Assembly: GCF_031626495.1 (NCBI RefSeq)
Contig: NZ_JAMQOJ010000003.1
Span: forward strand, 646,909-710,908
Origin: Natrinema sp031626495
Lineage (GTDB): Archaea > Halobacteriota > Halobacteria > Halobacteriales > Natrialbaceae
DNA length: 64,000 bases
Direction: 5' to 3'
Part shown: positions 47,736 through 56,952 of the stretch, one piece after another
How the letters are laid out: each line of letters starts with the position of its first letter
Numbering within the stretch: the first letter of the stretch is position 1
The notes under the pieces: model-generated
Database searches by the model: none
What the model was told of the DNA's origin: nothing
What the model saw: the letters and a program-made list of their open reading frames with translations, nothing else
Program-made: the position numbers and the translations under genes

Positions 47736-49811
47736 TCAATTGTCAGCGGAGTGTTTTTCGGCGTTCCGGGCCTGTTTCGTGCGTCGATCGGCTTGCTCCA
47801 TCCGGTTTTGCGACGCGTTCGAGAGGGGCTCGGGCAAGTCACCACTCGCCTCGGTGAGACGCTGCTCTACCCGCTGGAGGCGCTCAGCAACAGTGGTAAG
47901 CTGCTTGTCAGCGGTGCCTCGCTCACTGTCGCGTGCGCGCTCGGCGGCTTTTCGTGCGGCCTCGACGACGGCTGCGAGGGCACGCTCGAGTCCCTCGACG
48001 GCGCTCGACGAACCACCGTCACTGCTCAGCGCCGCGATCTCTTCTCGCGTCTCGTCGGCGATATCCGCTACGAACGTCGCGAGCTGTGCTTTGCCCGTCT
48101 CTGGGCGCTCGATGCGGACCGTCGACTCGCTTCCGGGAGTCGGGTTGATCCGGTAGGCGCCGATGGCGTCGTCGCTGTCTCGAACCTCCGTCGTATAGGC
48201 CCCGCCGGTGTGGACGTAGATGGCGTCGTTTCCGTCTACCGACGACTCGTACAGCCGACCGGCGAAATCGTCTTCGACGGCCACTGTCGAGAGATCGGTC
48301 GCAGTCTTCTCGCCGCCGATTTCTAGCTTCGTCGCGCGATCACGGGCGACCAGCGGAATCTCGCCGCTGACGCCGGCTGCCGTCGGTTTTCCGTCGTCTG
48401 AAACAGCGACGCGTTCGCTGTGTGGCGCGCGGCCCGCACCGTTGACTGTCAGCCGATGATCGCCGGCCGAAACGTCCTGCACGACCGCGATGCCACCGAA
48501 CGTCGGGACGGCCTCGGGATCGCTCTCCAGCAGAACGACCGACTCGACGGCCGTCTCCGTCGTGGTCAGCCCCTCGTTCTCCGGCGCGTCGTCGGTCGTG
48601 ACCGCCTCCGTCACGCGGGCGATCACGCTGTTTATCGGTGCCGCCTCGCCGATGGCGTCGTAGCGGTCGGCCAGTGCCGTCCGGTGGTTGGGAACGGAGA
48701 TGTCAGCCGCCGGATTACCGTAGCGTGGCTGGGACCACGGCGTCCCTGTCGTCGTGATATGACCGGCGATGGCGTCCTCGACCACGTCGGGGACGGTGAA
48801 CTCGAAGCTCAACTGCGGTCCAGTGAAGGCCGCGATATGTTCGATCTCGCTGCTCGGTACGAGGTCGTACTCGACGTCGGCGTCGGCCTCCCGGTCGCGG
48901 TGTCGGAAGACGAGCCCCGTCTCGCGCATCGGCAGATCCGTCGGCGGCGATGTCAGCGTGTCGTACGATCGGACCGTCAGGTCGTCGCCGATCAGCGACT
49001 CGCGAGTGACTGACGGCAAGCGTTCGTGCTCGTATATCGGGACCCCCTCGTACTCCGGGACGAGGTAGGGAAGCCGTGACCCCTCGTCTCGCGGCAGTCC
49101 GTACGCGAGCGGTAACTCGAGGTCCGCGAGGTCTTCGACGCCCTCGAGCGCCGTGTTCGTGATGTCTGCCAGCATATCTTCGATGGCGACCCGCTGGAAG
49201 CGATCGGGGACGTCGTTGACCGAGAGCGTACTCGAGTGTGAACCGAGTTCCGAGAGGATGCGCGGCACCATCGCCGGATCCGGATCCAGGAACTCGTTGT
49301 TCGGTACCGTCCGGGAGTGAGAACTGGCGACGTACAGTTGCGGCTCGTCAGTCTCCGTGTCGACGAAGACGTGCAGCACTTCCCAGTCGTGCCAGTGGAA
49401 GTTGGTCGTGAACTGGTCGAACACCGAATAGAACCAGAACTGGACCACGGCGAGTGGCGAGTCTTCGTACGCGACGGCGTTGTAGAACACCGTCGGATCC
49501 GGCGGGTCTCCGTCGCTGTATCGGTCGTGGTACCCGTCGACAGCATCGAATCCGTTGACGACGGTCTCGCCGTCGCGTTCGCTGGCGTAGGGCCGTGGGT
49601 CCGTTGGAAACCACGGTTCGTTGGCATCGAAGTACAACGTCGGGGCGAACTCCGTCGCCAACTCTCGAGCGGCTTCGCCGTCCAGACTGCTCGTCTGGCC
49701 GTCGCTCTCACGTTTGAACGCCGAACAGCCTGCCAGCGCGGCTCCACCGATACCGGCGAGTGCGCCGAGGACACTCCGGCGACCCGCGTCGAACTCGACG
49801 TCGTCGGTCAT
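47736..49811 (-). CDS. Tat-exported lipoprotein with WHDWE motif and coiled-coil tail
   Basis: This is a 691-residue protein. The Tat signal has the twin arginine at 11-12 (GRRSVLGALAG) and a lipobox LAGC with Cys29, so it should be exported folded and lipid-anchored. Residues 52-180 include FAPTLYFDANEPWFPTDPRPY and FHWHDWEVLHVFVD (139-152). The HWHDWE pattern recalls the GHRHDWE heptapeptide of NPP1/NLP-type necrosis-inducing proteins and the Vps62/DUF946 fold, but this is a weak resemblance. The middle is beta-rich, and residues 590-691 form an Ala/Glu/Arg coiled coil. The function is unknown. Confidence 0.72.
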   Translation of the reverse strand: MTDDVEFDAGRRSVLGALAGIGGAALAGCSAFKRESDGQTSSLDGEAARELATEFAPTLYFDANEPWFPTDPRPYASERDGETVVNGFDAVDGYHDRYSDGDPPDPTVFYNAVAYEDSPLAVVQFWFYSVFDQFTTNFHWHDWEVLHVFVDTETDEPQLYVASSHSRTVPNNEFLDPDPAMVPRILSELGSHSSTLSVNDVPDRFQRVAIEDMLADITNTALEGVEDLADLELPLAYGLPRDEGSRLPYLVPEYEGVPIYEHERLPSVTRESLIGDDLTVRSYDTLTSPPTDLPMRETGLVFRHRDREADADVEYDLVPSSEIEHIAAFTGPQLSFEFTVPDVVEDAIAGHITTTGTPWSQPRYGNPAADISVPNHRTALADRYDAIGEAAPINSVIARVTEAVTTDDAPENEGLTTTETAVESVVLLESDPEAVPTFGGIAVVQDVSAGDHRLTVNGAGRAPHSERVAVSDDGKPTAAGVSGEIPLVARDRATKLEIGGEKTATDLSTVAVEDDFAGRLYESSVDGNDAIYVHTGGAYTTEVRDSDDAIGAYRINPTPGSESTVRIERPETGKAQLATFVADIADETREEIAALSSDGGSSSAVEGLERALAAVVEAARKAAERARDSERGTADKQLTTVAERLQRVEQRLTEASGDLPEPLSNASQNRMEQADRRTKQARNAEKHSADN

Positions 49812-49933
49812 GAGTTATCGTCCCTCTTCCGAGGTTCCACCGTCAGGACGCGCATGACAACAGCTGTACTGGCCATACCGCTGCGCGGTGCTATTTTCTC
49901 AAGAATCTTCTGTACTGACCGCTCGCGACGCAC

Positions 49934-50446
49934 CTACAGTTCGCGATCCGAATCGGGGTTCTCGAGTTCCCACAGGAGCTCCGGGAGGAAGGCATCGAGG
50001 TTGTCGATCACGCGCCGCTCGCTAACGTTCAACCCCTCGCAGTGATCGTGGGCCGAATCCCGAATGTCGACGTGGAGGTCGCCGTCCTCGAGCCGGACCC
50101 CCAGCGGGAAGACCGAACACCGGGTGGGTTTCCAGTCCTCCTCGAGGTGCAGCGAACAGAGGCCGTCGTCCCGGAGGAAGGCGCAGGCGGAGCCGTCCTC
50201 GGCGACGTGGTCGTTGCGATCCTTCGCCTCGCGCGTGACGAACTTCTCGCCGCGGAACTCCGTCGTCGTCTCGGCGAGGTTCGCCCGCTGGGCTAACTCG
50301 AGGAGGTCCCTGTCGTAGAGGAGCACGCCGTGGTGGCAACACCACGTACAGTCGTCGACGCACTCGAAGGTGAGATCTGGATCGAACTCGACGACGACCT
50401 CGCGGTCGGGGTAGACCTCGACGCGTTGCGGGGCGTCAGCGCTCAC
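49934..50446 (-). CDS. YkgJ-family cysteine-cluster protein
   Basis: This protein of about 170 residues has the YkgJ/UPF0153 metal cluster: CVDDCTWCCHHGVLL (a C-x4-C-x2-CC core) and, downstream, CAFLRDDGLCSLHLEEDWKPTRCSVFPLG. The eight or so cysteines can bind an Fe-S cluster or zinc. The function is not established. The GTG at 50446 (SADAPQRVEV) is my start; a GTG at 50467 is also possible, and no clear promoter decides it. Confidence 0.78.
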   Translation of the reverse strand: MSADAPQRVEVYPDREVVVEFDPDLTFECVDDCTWCCHHGVLLYDRDLLELAQRANLAETTTEFRGEKFVTREAKDRNDHVAEDGSACAFLRDDGLCSLHLEEDWKPTRCSVFPLGVRLEDGDLHVDIRDSAHDHCEGLNVSERRVIDNLDAFLPELLWELENPDSDREL

Positions 50447-50603
50447 GTGTCGTGGGTGGGCGGTCACTGTGAAGTGCCTTTCTACCCGACGTAGCCGATC
50501 TGTCCGGGTCGACCAGTAGCCGGAGCGGCGGTCGATCTCACCAGTCGGCGACGAAAATCGTGGACTGACGGCGGCGAACGCGCCACGAATATCCACGAGA
50601 CGG

Positions 50604-51026
50604 TCAGTACTCGGGTCTCTGCGATCGGATCACGTCAGAGAACTGCATATGCTCGTCCGCGAGGAGTTCGTTGAGGTCGTCGGACGTGATAATTCCGACC
50701 AGTTCGTTGTCGTCGTTACAGACCGGGAGTCGGCGGACGCCGTGGTCGCTCATCAACTCGGTCGCCTGATAGAACCCGTCGGTTTCTTTGATCGTCGCCA
50801 GATCGCCGGACATGACGTCGCCGGCCGTCGCTTCTGTCGGGTCCATCTCGTCGCCGATCACGCGTACCGCGAGGTCGCGGTCAGTGACGATCCCGATCGG
50901 TTCGTTGCCGTCCGTGATCACGACGCTACCGACTCGGGACTCGTCCATGCGTGTCGCGAGTTCCTGAACGGATTCGTCTTCGTGTGCCGTTACTACGTCG
51001 CTTCGGGCCAGGTTTTCGAGAGGCAT
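50604..51026 (-). CDS. Tandem CBS-domain protein
   Basis: This 140-residue protein consists of two CBS motifs: MPLENLARSDVVTAHEDESVQELATRM with GSVVITDGNEPIGIVTDRDLAVRV, and a second with GVRRLPVCNDDNELVGIITSDDL. Such pairs bind AMP, ATP or related ligands and can regulate enzymes or channels, here without a fused partner. A TTTATA on the minus strand lies about 30 nt upstream of ATG 51026 and supports the start. Confidence 0.9.
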   Translation of the reverse strand: MPLENLARSDVVTAHEDESVQELATRMDESRVGSVVITDGNEPIGIVTDRDLAVRVIGDEMDPTEATAGDVMSGDLATIKETDGFYQATELMSDHGVRRLPVCNDDNELVGIITSDDLNELLADEHMQFSDVIRSQRPEY

Positions 51027-51363
51027 AACCCGCGTTGCCGTCCCACTGACGCGCGTATAAACCCACACCGTACTGCACGACCTTCATGACCATCAAACGC
51101 GTTGACGGAACGGACGTACGACCGGTGTGTGTCAGTTCCACATGTCGTGACTGGCTCACTCACGGAGACCGGAAGCCGCTGGCCGCTCGGGCCGCTTCGA
51201 GGTCGTCTCCGTTCCGACGCTGGATCCCTCGAACGACGCAGCCAGTCGTCGTCACATCGGCTCTCGAGGTCGGTCCTGAACCGCTGACCGCCCGACGGTA
51301 GCCCGGTTTTCCGTGACCGGGAGGACGTGTATCCGCTGCCGACGGGACTCTTCTACCGACGAA
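51027..51363. other. Intergenic region without a supported gene
   Basis: I see no coding sequence. The left part holds the CBS gene promoter (TTTATA near 51055-51060). A short hairpin CCCGGT/ACCGGG occurs near 51302-51321. Frames of about 70 residues here are Arg/Ser-rich and unlike real genes. Confidence 0.5.
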
Positions 51364-51570
51364 TCATCCGCGTCGTTGCTGGATCCCCTGCAAGGCGGCC
51401 GAACGGGACGTGTATCCGATGCCGAGCGCATCGCAGTCGACACACTCCCAGCGGTACTCGCCTCTGAATCCGCGGACGGACACGACGGCGCTGCAGTTCG
51501 GACACCGCTTGCGGCGACGCGACTCCCGTACTCGCTCGAGAATATCACTGACGGTCCGATTCCCGTTCAT
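51364..51570 (-). CDS. Small zinc-ribbon protein
   Basis: This 68-residue protein starts MNGNRTVSDILERVRESRRRKRC and has CPNC (about 23-26) and CVDC (about 43-46) around a short beta hairpin (SVRGFRGEYRWE). The basic N-terminal helix could contact nucleic acid. No family name is known to me. A longer frame upstream is less likely, because the family-like part begins at the ATG at 51570. Confidence 0.65.
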   Translation of the reverse strand: MNGNRTVSDILERVRESRRRKRCPNCSAVVSVRGFRGEYRWECVDCDALGIGYTSRSAALQGIQQRRG

Positions 51571-51670
51571 TCCAACTGGTGCTGTCGGTCGTCCCGGTAT
51601 ATGCTTTCCCGTTCGAGATACCTCCTGCTGGACGACCGCATTGTGACCGGTTGCCGGGCAGCGGGCGAAC

Positions 51671-52432
51671 CTACGCGCGAACGGTGTCACCCTCGAGCGG
51701 GAGACTCTCCCGTTCGCTCGAGTCGACGACGGTGTTTCGGAGGGTACCAACGCCCTCGTAGGTGATCTCGACGGTGTCGCCGGGTTCGACGAGGCCGGGG
51801 TTGGCGGGGCTGCCGAAGGAGACCACGTCGCCGGGGCGGAAGGTGACGCGGCGGGAGAGATACGAAATGATCTCGTCCGGATCGAACAGCATCAGTTCGG
51901 TGTTGGCCTCCTGGCGGCGTTCGCCGGCCACGTCGGTGTACATGTCGATCCCGGTCGGGTCGACGGCGGTCTCGATCCACGGGCCGAGCGGGCCGGAGGC
52001 GTCGAACGCCTTCCGGGGCGTGCGCTCGCCCTGATCGAGGGCGTCCACGTCGTTCAGGATCGTGTAGCCGCGAACGACCTCGGAGACCTCGTCTTCCGAG
52101 AGGTTCCGACAGGGCTCGTCGATGACGGCCGCGAGTTCGCCGGCGTAGGTCACTTCGTCGCTGAATCCGGGGTAGGGGATCGGGTCGCCGTGACCGACGA
52201 GCGACGCGGGCGGCTTGATGAAGAAGTCGGGTTCGTCGGGCCGTTCGTACTCCATCTGGTCGATGGTCGCCGCGAAGTTTCGTCCGATACAGTACAGCGC
52301 CGAGGGGGTACACGGCGGGAGGAAGGCGGTGTCGGTATCGATCTCGTAGACGCCGTCGTCGGTGTGTACGATGCCGTCTTCGTACCGCCCGGCGACCGGG
52401 CCGTCGTCCGTCGCGATTCGCGCGAGTTTCAT
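51671..52432 (-). CDS. Fumarylacetoacetate hydrolase-family enzyme
   Basis: This 253-residue protein has the FAH/HpcE fold. ALYCIGRNFAATIDQM is the conserved lead-in, and metal ligands lie in FFIKPPASL and DEVTYAGELAAVIDEP. GYTILNDVDALDQGER and SFGSPANPGLVEPGDTVEITYEGVGTLRNTVV complete the family pattern. The reaction may be decarboxylation or hydrolysis of a 2-oxo acid or acylpyruvate; the pathway is unknown. Confidence 0.9.
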   Translation of the reverse strand: MKLARIATDDGPVAGRYEDGIVHTDDGVYEIDTDTAFLPPCTPSALYCIGRNFAATIDQMEYERPDEPDFFIKPPASLVGHGDPIPYPGFSDEVTYAGELAAVIDEPCRNLSEDEVSEVVRGYTILNDVDALDQGERTPRKAFDASGPLGPWIETAVDPTGIDMYTDVAGERRQEANTELMLFDPDEIISYLSRRVTFRPGDVVSFGSPANPGLVEPGDTVEITYEGVGTLRNTVVDSSERESLPLEGDTVRA

Positions 52433-52590
52433 TATCGGCGCTCTCTGTCGTGGCGGATTAGGCGTACCGGTTTGATTTCGGACGGATCACGGTTGCGGGG
52501 ATCGAAACGGCCCTCACTTTGCCCCGACGAGCGATTCCCGCGCACATGAAGGGGCCGTCCCTACCCGGCTCCCGGCCGACGAGTGAGACG

Positions 52591-52830
52591 ATGTCTCCCG
52601 ATTTCACGACGGACGACGAGGGAAAGCCCGTTGTTACCGCCGACGGCGAACGGATCGGAACCGTTCGCGAGGTCGACGTGCGTACCGCACACGTCGAACC
52701 CGGTCCCGACATGTCCGACAGCATCAAATCCAGGCTCGGCTGGCGCGCTACCGAGGCAAAGACGTACCAGCTCGACCAGGAGTACGTCGAGTCGATCACC
52801 GACGACGCGGTCAGGATCCAGCGGCTCTGA
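52591..52830 (+). CDS. PRC-barrel-like small protein (copy 1)
   Basis: This 79-residue protein has pattern FTTDDEGKPVVTADGERIGTVREVD...AHVEPGPD...SIKSRLGW...YVESITDDAVRIQRL. It is the closest relative of the protein encoded 114 nt downstream (same length, about half the residues identical by eye) and of the N-terminal domain of the protein at 8999. The domain is probably a small beta barrel. The function is unknown. Confidence 0.72.
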   Translation: MSPDFTTDDEGKPVVTADGERIGTVREVDVRTAHVEPGPDMSDSIKSRLGWRATEAKTYQLDQEYVESITDDAVRIQRL

Positions 52831-52912
52831 CCGCGGATACGGCTCCTATTGTGGCGGATTCGAGAGCGATCGTCCCGACCAGTCGCGGGTTGCGAGAGAG
52901 TGCAGGTCTCGC

Positions 52913-52918
52913 TTATAT
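52913..52918 (+). promoter_or_regulatory. TATA-like box of copy 2 (gene at 52944)
   Basis: GCTTATATCC is centred 28 nt upstream of ATG 52944, which gives the second copy its own leaderless promoter. Confidence 0.6.
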
Positions 52919-52943
52919 CCGCCTGCTCGCCGGACTCGAAGGT

Positions 52944-53183
52944 ATGTGCGTCAACTTCACCGACGACGACGAAGGCAAACGTGTGGTCAACGACAACGGC
53001 GAGCAGATCGGCATCGTACAGGAGGTCTCGGCGGGAACCGTCCACGTCGACCCCGACCCCGGCATAACCGATACCATCAAATCGAAACTCGGCTGGGGTG
53101 ACAGCGACGAGGAGACCTATCGACTCGACGAGAACAACGTCGAGTCGATTTCGGACGACGAAGTGCGACTGCAGCGACTCTGA
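52944..53183 (+). CDS. PRC-barrel-like small protein (copy 2)
   Basis: This 79-residue protein starts MCVNFTDDDEGKRVVNDNG. It continues with GIVQEVSAGTVHVDPDPG, TIKSKLGW and VESISDDEVRLQRL, aligned without gaps to copy 1. It has its own TATA-like box, so the tandem pair is a duplication with separate promoters. A small beta barrel is expected; the role is unknown. Confidence 0.74.
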   Translation: MCVNFTDDDEGKRVVNDNGEQIGIVQEVSAGTVHVDPDPGITDTIKSKLGWGDSDEETYRLDENNVESISDDEVRLQRL

Positions 53184-53274
53184 GTCGCCCGGAGAACGGG
53201 AGCCGGCGTGACGAACCCTCGCCCCGGCCACGGTCGGCGGTATCCGCCGTGCATCTCGATCTGACGGCCGTCTC

Positions 53275-53502
53275 TCACTCCTCGAGCAACAGGTACGTCC
53301 GGCCGCCGCGGTGTTCGAGCGAGACGGCGTCGGTCTCGACGTTCGACTGGACGAACTCTTCGAGCCCCGCCGCGTGCACGTCGGTGACGTCGATCCGCTC
53401 TCGGCCTTCGGGCAGGCGGTCGACGGACGCGGTGGATTCGAATCGATTACTCCCTTCGCTGCGATCGGCGCGTTCGTCGGTCGCTTCCACGATCAGTGAC
53501 AT
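53275..53502 (-). CDS. Small acidic protein of unknown function
   Basis: This 75-residue protein starts MSLIVEATDERADRSEGSN, with strands DRIDVTDVHAAGLEEFVQ and VSLEHRGGRTYLLLEE. It may be a short beta-alpha fold. There are no cysteines. The ATG at 53502 is preferred over an upstream TTG. It converges on copy 2 of the PRC-barrel-like gene. Confidence 0.5.
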   Translation of the reverse strand: MSLIVEATDERADRSEGSNRFESTASVDRLPEGRERIDVTDVHAAGLEEFVQSNVETDAVSLEHRGGRTYLLLEE

Positions 53503-53623
53503 ACGTTTCAATTAGACCGACAGTACGTCAAACCGACCCGTCCGGAGTGAAAGTGAAAGTACGGGACGGAGCGGCCTCGATCCGCTGGACTGGGTGTGCG
53601 GGTGTCGCGCCGAGCCACCCGGT

Positions 53624-54058
53624 TCAGCCGAGGGTCTTGACCTCGACGCGGTGCGGGCCGTCGTCGGTCTCGAGCGTGACCGCGTCGACGATCGCTTCTC
53701 GAGCCCGCTCCTGCCAGTCCGCGACCGCTTCGGCGTGGCGTTCGCGAATTCGATCGGCCTCGTCCGAGTTCGCGCCCGCGTCGGCGTCCGCGTCCGCGAA
53801 CGCCGACTCGAGGTCGGGGTAGTCGGCGACGACGTCGTCCGCGATGACGTCGGCGGGCGCGAGGTGGACCGCACCGGTCAGTTCGGTGTCGTCGACGCGG
53901 TAGACGTGGATACGGGCACGCATTCGGCCGTGGAACGGCGGTGTCATCCGGAGGACGGCCTCACCGGGGTTTTCCTGACTGTAGGCGTAGGCGTTGACTG
54001 CGTCGTCGGGGGAGAGTGCGATCGAGCGGATCGCCGACGGATCGTCGTCCTCGACCAT
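53624..54058 (-). CDS. Conserved haloarchaeal protein at the end of the cobamide operon
   Basis: This 144-residue protein begins MVEDDDPSAIRSIALSPDDAV, with a beta-rich first half (EAVLRMTPPFHGRMRARIHVYR, AVHLAPADVI) and a helical acidic second half. It follows cbiZ by 26 nt on the same strand and is the last gene of the operon. The function is not known; position suggests a link to cobamide or a related process, which is inference. Confidence 0.68.
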   Translation of the reverse strand: MVEDDDPSAIRSIALSPDDAVNAYAYSQENPGEAVLRMTPPFHGRMRARIHVYRVDDTELTGAVHLAPADVIADDVVADYPDLESAFADADADAGANSDEADRIRERHAEAVADWQERAREAIVDAVTLETDDGPHRVEVKTLG

Positions 54059-54084
54059 CGGAGAACGGTTGGACGCGCGGCGGT

Positions 54085-54858
54085 TTAACCCTCGGGTTCC
54101 GGGGCCTCGTCCGTGGACCGCGGCCGAAACACCTCGGCGCGTTCGTCCGTCGACACGCCGTAGGTCGCGTCCGCGACTGACTCGGGAAGCGCCACGTCGC
54201 CGTCCGCGTAGTGGGCGCGCAGCGACGTCCGGAGGGCGTCTCGAACGCAGGCGCGCGCCGCCGACCCGACCTCGGTACCGCTCCCCGAGAAGTCCGCCGT
54301 CGTCCCCGACGGGTCGTGGCCGACGATGATCGCGTCCGTCGTGGTGCCGGGAAAGCCCGTCTCCGCGAGCAGCGTCGCCGTTTTCGCCTCCGCTACGACC
54401 GCGATCAGATTCGCCAGCGCGCCCGACGCGAGCGCGCGTGTCGTTCCGACGATGACGTTGACGGTTCCCTGGCCCTGCCCCTCGAGTCCGTCGCGGTCCG
54501 ACGCAGTCTCGCCTGCCGGATCCATCGGCAGCGCGGCGGGGTTCGAAACTCCGGCGGTCGCGTACGCTGTCACGGGACCGCGGCGAGCGCCGCGGGCGTC
54601 CGCGATGTCGACGCCGGTCAGCAGGGCGGGTCCAGTCGTGTCCGCATCGAGCTGCCCGAGATCCGCTCGCTCGAGCCGTTCGTCGACGTACGCGCCGAGA
54701 TCGGTTCGTTCCCACCCTTCCGGAACGGAGACGTTGTACGCGTAGTCGGCGACGCGGCGGCCGCCGTCCCAGCCGGTCGAGAGCCACTCGGTTCCGGGTC
54801 GGCCGACCTGCAGGACGCCGTCCCGTCGAACCGCGTCGTACGCGAGGTCGTCACTCAT
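54085..54858 (-). CDS. cbiZ: Adenosylcobinamide amidohydrolase
   Basis: This 257-residue enzyme removes the aminopropanol arm of adenosylcobinamide, giving adenosylcobyric acid for archaeal salvage. LLTGVDIADARG, YATAGVSNPAALP, GTVNVIVGTTRALASGALANLIAVVAEAKTATL and TTDAIIVGHDPSG are the family signatures. Its ATG overlaps the end of cobD by 8 nt. Together with cbiB in the same operon it completes the cobinamide remodelling cycle. Confidence 0.92.
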   Translation of the reverse strand: MSDDLAYDAVRRDGVLQVGRPGTEWLSTGWDGGRRVADYAYNVSVPEGWERTDLGAYVDERLERADLGQLDADTTGPALLTGVDIADARGARRGPVTAYATAGVSNPAALPMDPAGETASDRDGLEGQGQGTVNVIVGTTRALASGALANLIAVVAEAKTATLLAETGFPGTTTDAIIVGHDPSGTTADFSGSGTEVGSAARACVRDALRTSLRAHYADGDVALPESVADATYGVSTDERAEVFRPRSTDEAPEPEG

Positions 54859-55909
54859 CCGTTCCCCCGTCGTCGGCGTCGCGAACGCCGAGCGCCGCGA
54901 GCAGGCGGTCGTTCGACGCGCGGTCCTTGACCGCGACGCGGACGTGCGAGTCGAGCCCGCGGAAGGTCGTCGCGTCGCGGATCGCGACGCCGTCGGCCCG
55001 CGCGTCGGCGATCACCCGCGAGACGTCGCTGTCGCCGACGTCACAGAGGAGATACGGTGCGTCAGACGGATGGACGTCGAACTGCCGCTCGAGCGCGGCT
55101 CGCATCCGCTCGCGCTCGCGGGCGACGCGCTCGCGCGTCTCGCGAACGAACTCGTCCCGTCGCAGGCAGTGCGCGCCGACTCGAGCGGCCGGCGTCCCGA
55201 GCGACCACGCGCGCCGGGCCGTCTCGAGCCGATCCCGGCGCTGCCCGCTCGCGACGGCGAAGCCGGCGCGCAGCCCCGGGAGGCCGAACAGTTTGGTGAG
55301 CGAGCGGGCGACGACGACGTGGTCGCGCTCGAGGCCGGCCGCCGACGGCAGCTCCGTATAGCCCAGGAAGGCCTCGTCGACGAGCAGCGTCGTGCCGGCG
55401 TCCGCACAGCGGTCGGCGAAGGCCGCGAGCGCCGACGGGTCTGCCGCGTCCCCGGTCGGATTGTTCGGCGTACAGACCACCGCCAGCGCGCAGGGCTCGA
55501 GCACCGTCGGCCCCACCTCGAACAGGTCGTCGTAGCGGACGAACCGCGGCCGAGCGCCCTGGAGTCGGACTTCGCGGGCGTACTCTCCGAAGCTCGGGTA
55601 GGGGACCAGCGCCTCGTCGCCCGGCTCGAGCGTGACCTCCATCGCCAGCCGGATCGCGGCCAGCCCGCCGGGGGTCGGAATCGCCCGATCGGGGTCGCAG
55701 CCGACGAACGCGGCCGCCGCGTTCCGGTAGTCGGGATAGTTGTCATCCGGGTAGCGGCGCGATTCCGCCAGCGCGGCCGCGTACACGTCGTCGACGCCGT
55801 CGGGCGTCCGGGGGTTGGTGTTGGCCGAGAAGTCCAGCAACTCCCGGTCGGGTTCGCCGCCGTGGGGGACCCGCTCGGCGGTGCGGATCGACTCAGGGTC
55901 CACGATCAC
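54851..55909 (-). CDS. cobD: Threonine-phosphate decarboxylase-like aminotransferase (CobD)
   Basis: This 352-residue fold-type I PLP enzyme makes (R)-1-amino-2-propanol phosphate for cobamide assembly. VPHGGEPDRELLDFSANTNP is the CobD-type start (HGG), VVCTPNNPTGDA and LLVDEAFLGYTE are in the cofactor domain, and SLTKLFGLPGLRAGF contains the PLP lysine. The histidinol-phosphate aminotransferase HisC is the nearest alternative, but the context favours CobD. The start is GTG at 55909 (GTG 55903 is possible). It overlaps cobT by 17 nt. Confidence 0.88.
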   Translation of the reverse strand: MIVDPESIRTAERVPHGGEPDRELLDFSANTNPRTPDGVDDVYAAALAESRRYPDDNYPDYRNAAAAFVGCDPDRAIPTPGGLAAIRLAMEVTLEPGDEALVPYPSFGEYAREVRLQGARPRFVRYDDLFEVGPTVLEPCALAVVCTPNNPTGDAADPSALAAFADRCADAGTTLLVDEAFLGYTELPSAAGLERDHVVVARSLTKLFGLPGLRAGFAVASGQRRDRLETARRAWSLGTPAARVGAHCLRRDEFVRETRERVARERERMRAALERQFDVHPSDAPYLLCDVGDSDVSRVIADARADGVAIRDATTFRGLDSHVRVAVKDRASNDRLLAALGVRDADDGGTDE

Positions 55910-56951
55910 CCTCCGGTGCGTCGCCGGCGTCGGTGTCGCTCCCGACGCTCGGATCGTCGGCGGGCTCGCCCTCGATTCCGAGCCGAGCGCAGACCGTCTC
56001 GAGCCGATCCCTGACCTCGTTCATCCGTCCCGACGGAACGAGCGAGAGCGCGCCGCCCATCGCGACGCCCTCCTTCGCTTCGCCGGCGCAGTAGCGTTCC
56101 ATCGCGACGTGATCCCGTCCGTCGAAGCCGGGATCGGTGACGGTGAGGTCGCAGTCGAACCGCTCGCAGGCCTCGGCGAGCCGATCGCCCTGCTCGTCGG
56201 CGACGAACGAGGTGGTCGCGATCGACAGCGGTTCGTCGACGCCGGCGTGACGCAGCGCGGCCGCGACGGCGACCATCTGGGTCCCGCCGGCCAGCGTCAC
56301 GTCGGTCCCGGCCTCGAGCGCCCCCGTTGCGATCCCGGCTACCGTCGGCTGAACGGGGTCGCCGACGGCCGCGATCGCCTCGAGGGGCGCGCCGTCGCAG
56401 TCGCCGGCCTCGAGGTCGCTCGCGGCCAGGGCCTCGTCGACGACGCGGCGCTTGCGTTCGATCGGGTTCTCGGGCAGCGACGAGGAGACGCCGCTGGGTT
56501 CGCCGAGCGCGGTGAGGACGCCGAGCGCAGTGGTCGTGCCGCCGGGGACCGTCTCGCCGATCAGAATTCCGTCGTCGGGAAGGCTCGCGCCGTAGTCGTA
56601 GGCGCGGTCGAACGCGGCGTTCGCGCTCGGCACGGCTACCGGTTCGCGGATGTCGTTCCCGGGCTGGACGCCGAGATCGACCGTCGGCGCGGCCGTCGAC
56701 TGGGTGAGCCCCGCGTCGATCACCGCCACGTCGAAGCCGACGACCTCCCGGACGGCGCGGGTGACGGCGGCGGGCGTCGGACAGCCGTTCGGGCTCACCG
56801 GCGTCACCGGCGACGCGGTCGGCTCGCCGTACGCGAGGATCTCCACGTCCGCGGCGGGAGTGTGTTCCATCAACTCGGGCGCGGCTCCGGCGGCACTGAT
56901 ACCGTCGATCAGGGCCGTCTCGGTCGTCCCGGCGGGGAGAAGCACGCGCAT
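55893..56951 (-). CDS. cobT: Nicotinate-nucleotide-dimethylbenzimidazole phosphoribosyltransferase-like (archaeal CobT)
   Basis: This 352-residue protein is of the archaeal CobT group that activates the lower base for the nucleotide loop. GIQPGND-like DLGVQPGNDIREP, ILIGETVPGGTTTALGVL and VTLAGGTQMVAVAAALRHAG match the family. The C-terminus is an acidic extension. It starts 1 nt before the cobY end (the gene order reads cobY then cobT). Archaea use other lower bases, so DMB specificity is not certain. Confidence 0.9.
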   Translation of the reverse strand: MRVLLPAGTTETALIDGISAAGAAPELMEHTPAADVEILAYGEPTASPVTPVSPNGCPTPAAVTRAVREVVGFDVAVIDAGLTQSTAAPTVDLGVQPGNDIREPVAVPSANAAFDRAYDYGASLPDDGILIGETVPGGTTTALGVLTALGEPSGVSSSLPENPIERKRRVVDEALAASDLEAGDCDGAPLEAIAAVGDPVQPTVAGIATGALEAGTDVTLAGGTQMVAVAAALRHAGVDEPLSIATTSFVADEQGDRLAEACERFDCDLTVTDPGFDGRDHVAMERYCAGEAKEGVAMGGALSLVPSGRMNEVRDRLETVCARLGIEGEPADDPSVGSDTDAGDAPEGDRGP

Positions 56952-56952
56952 C

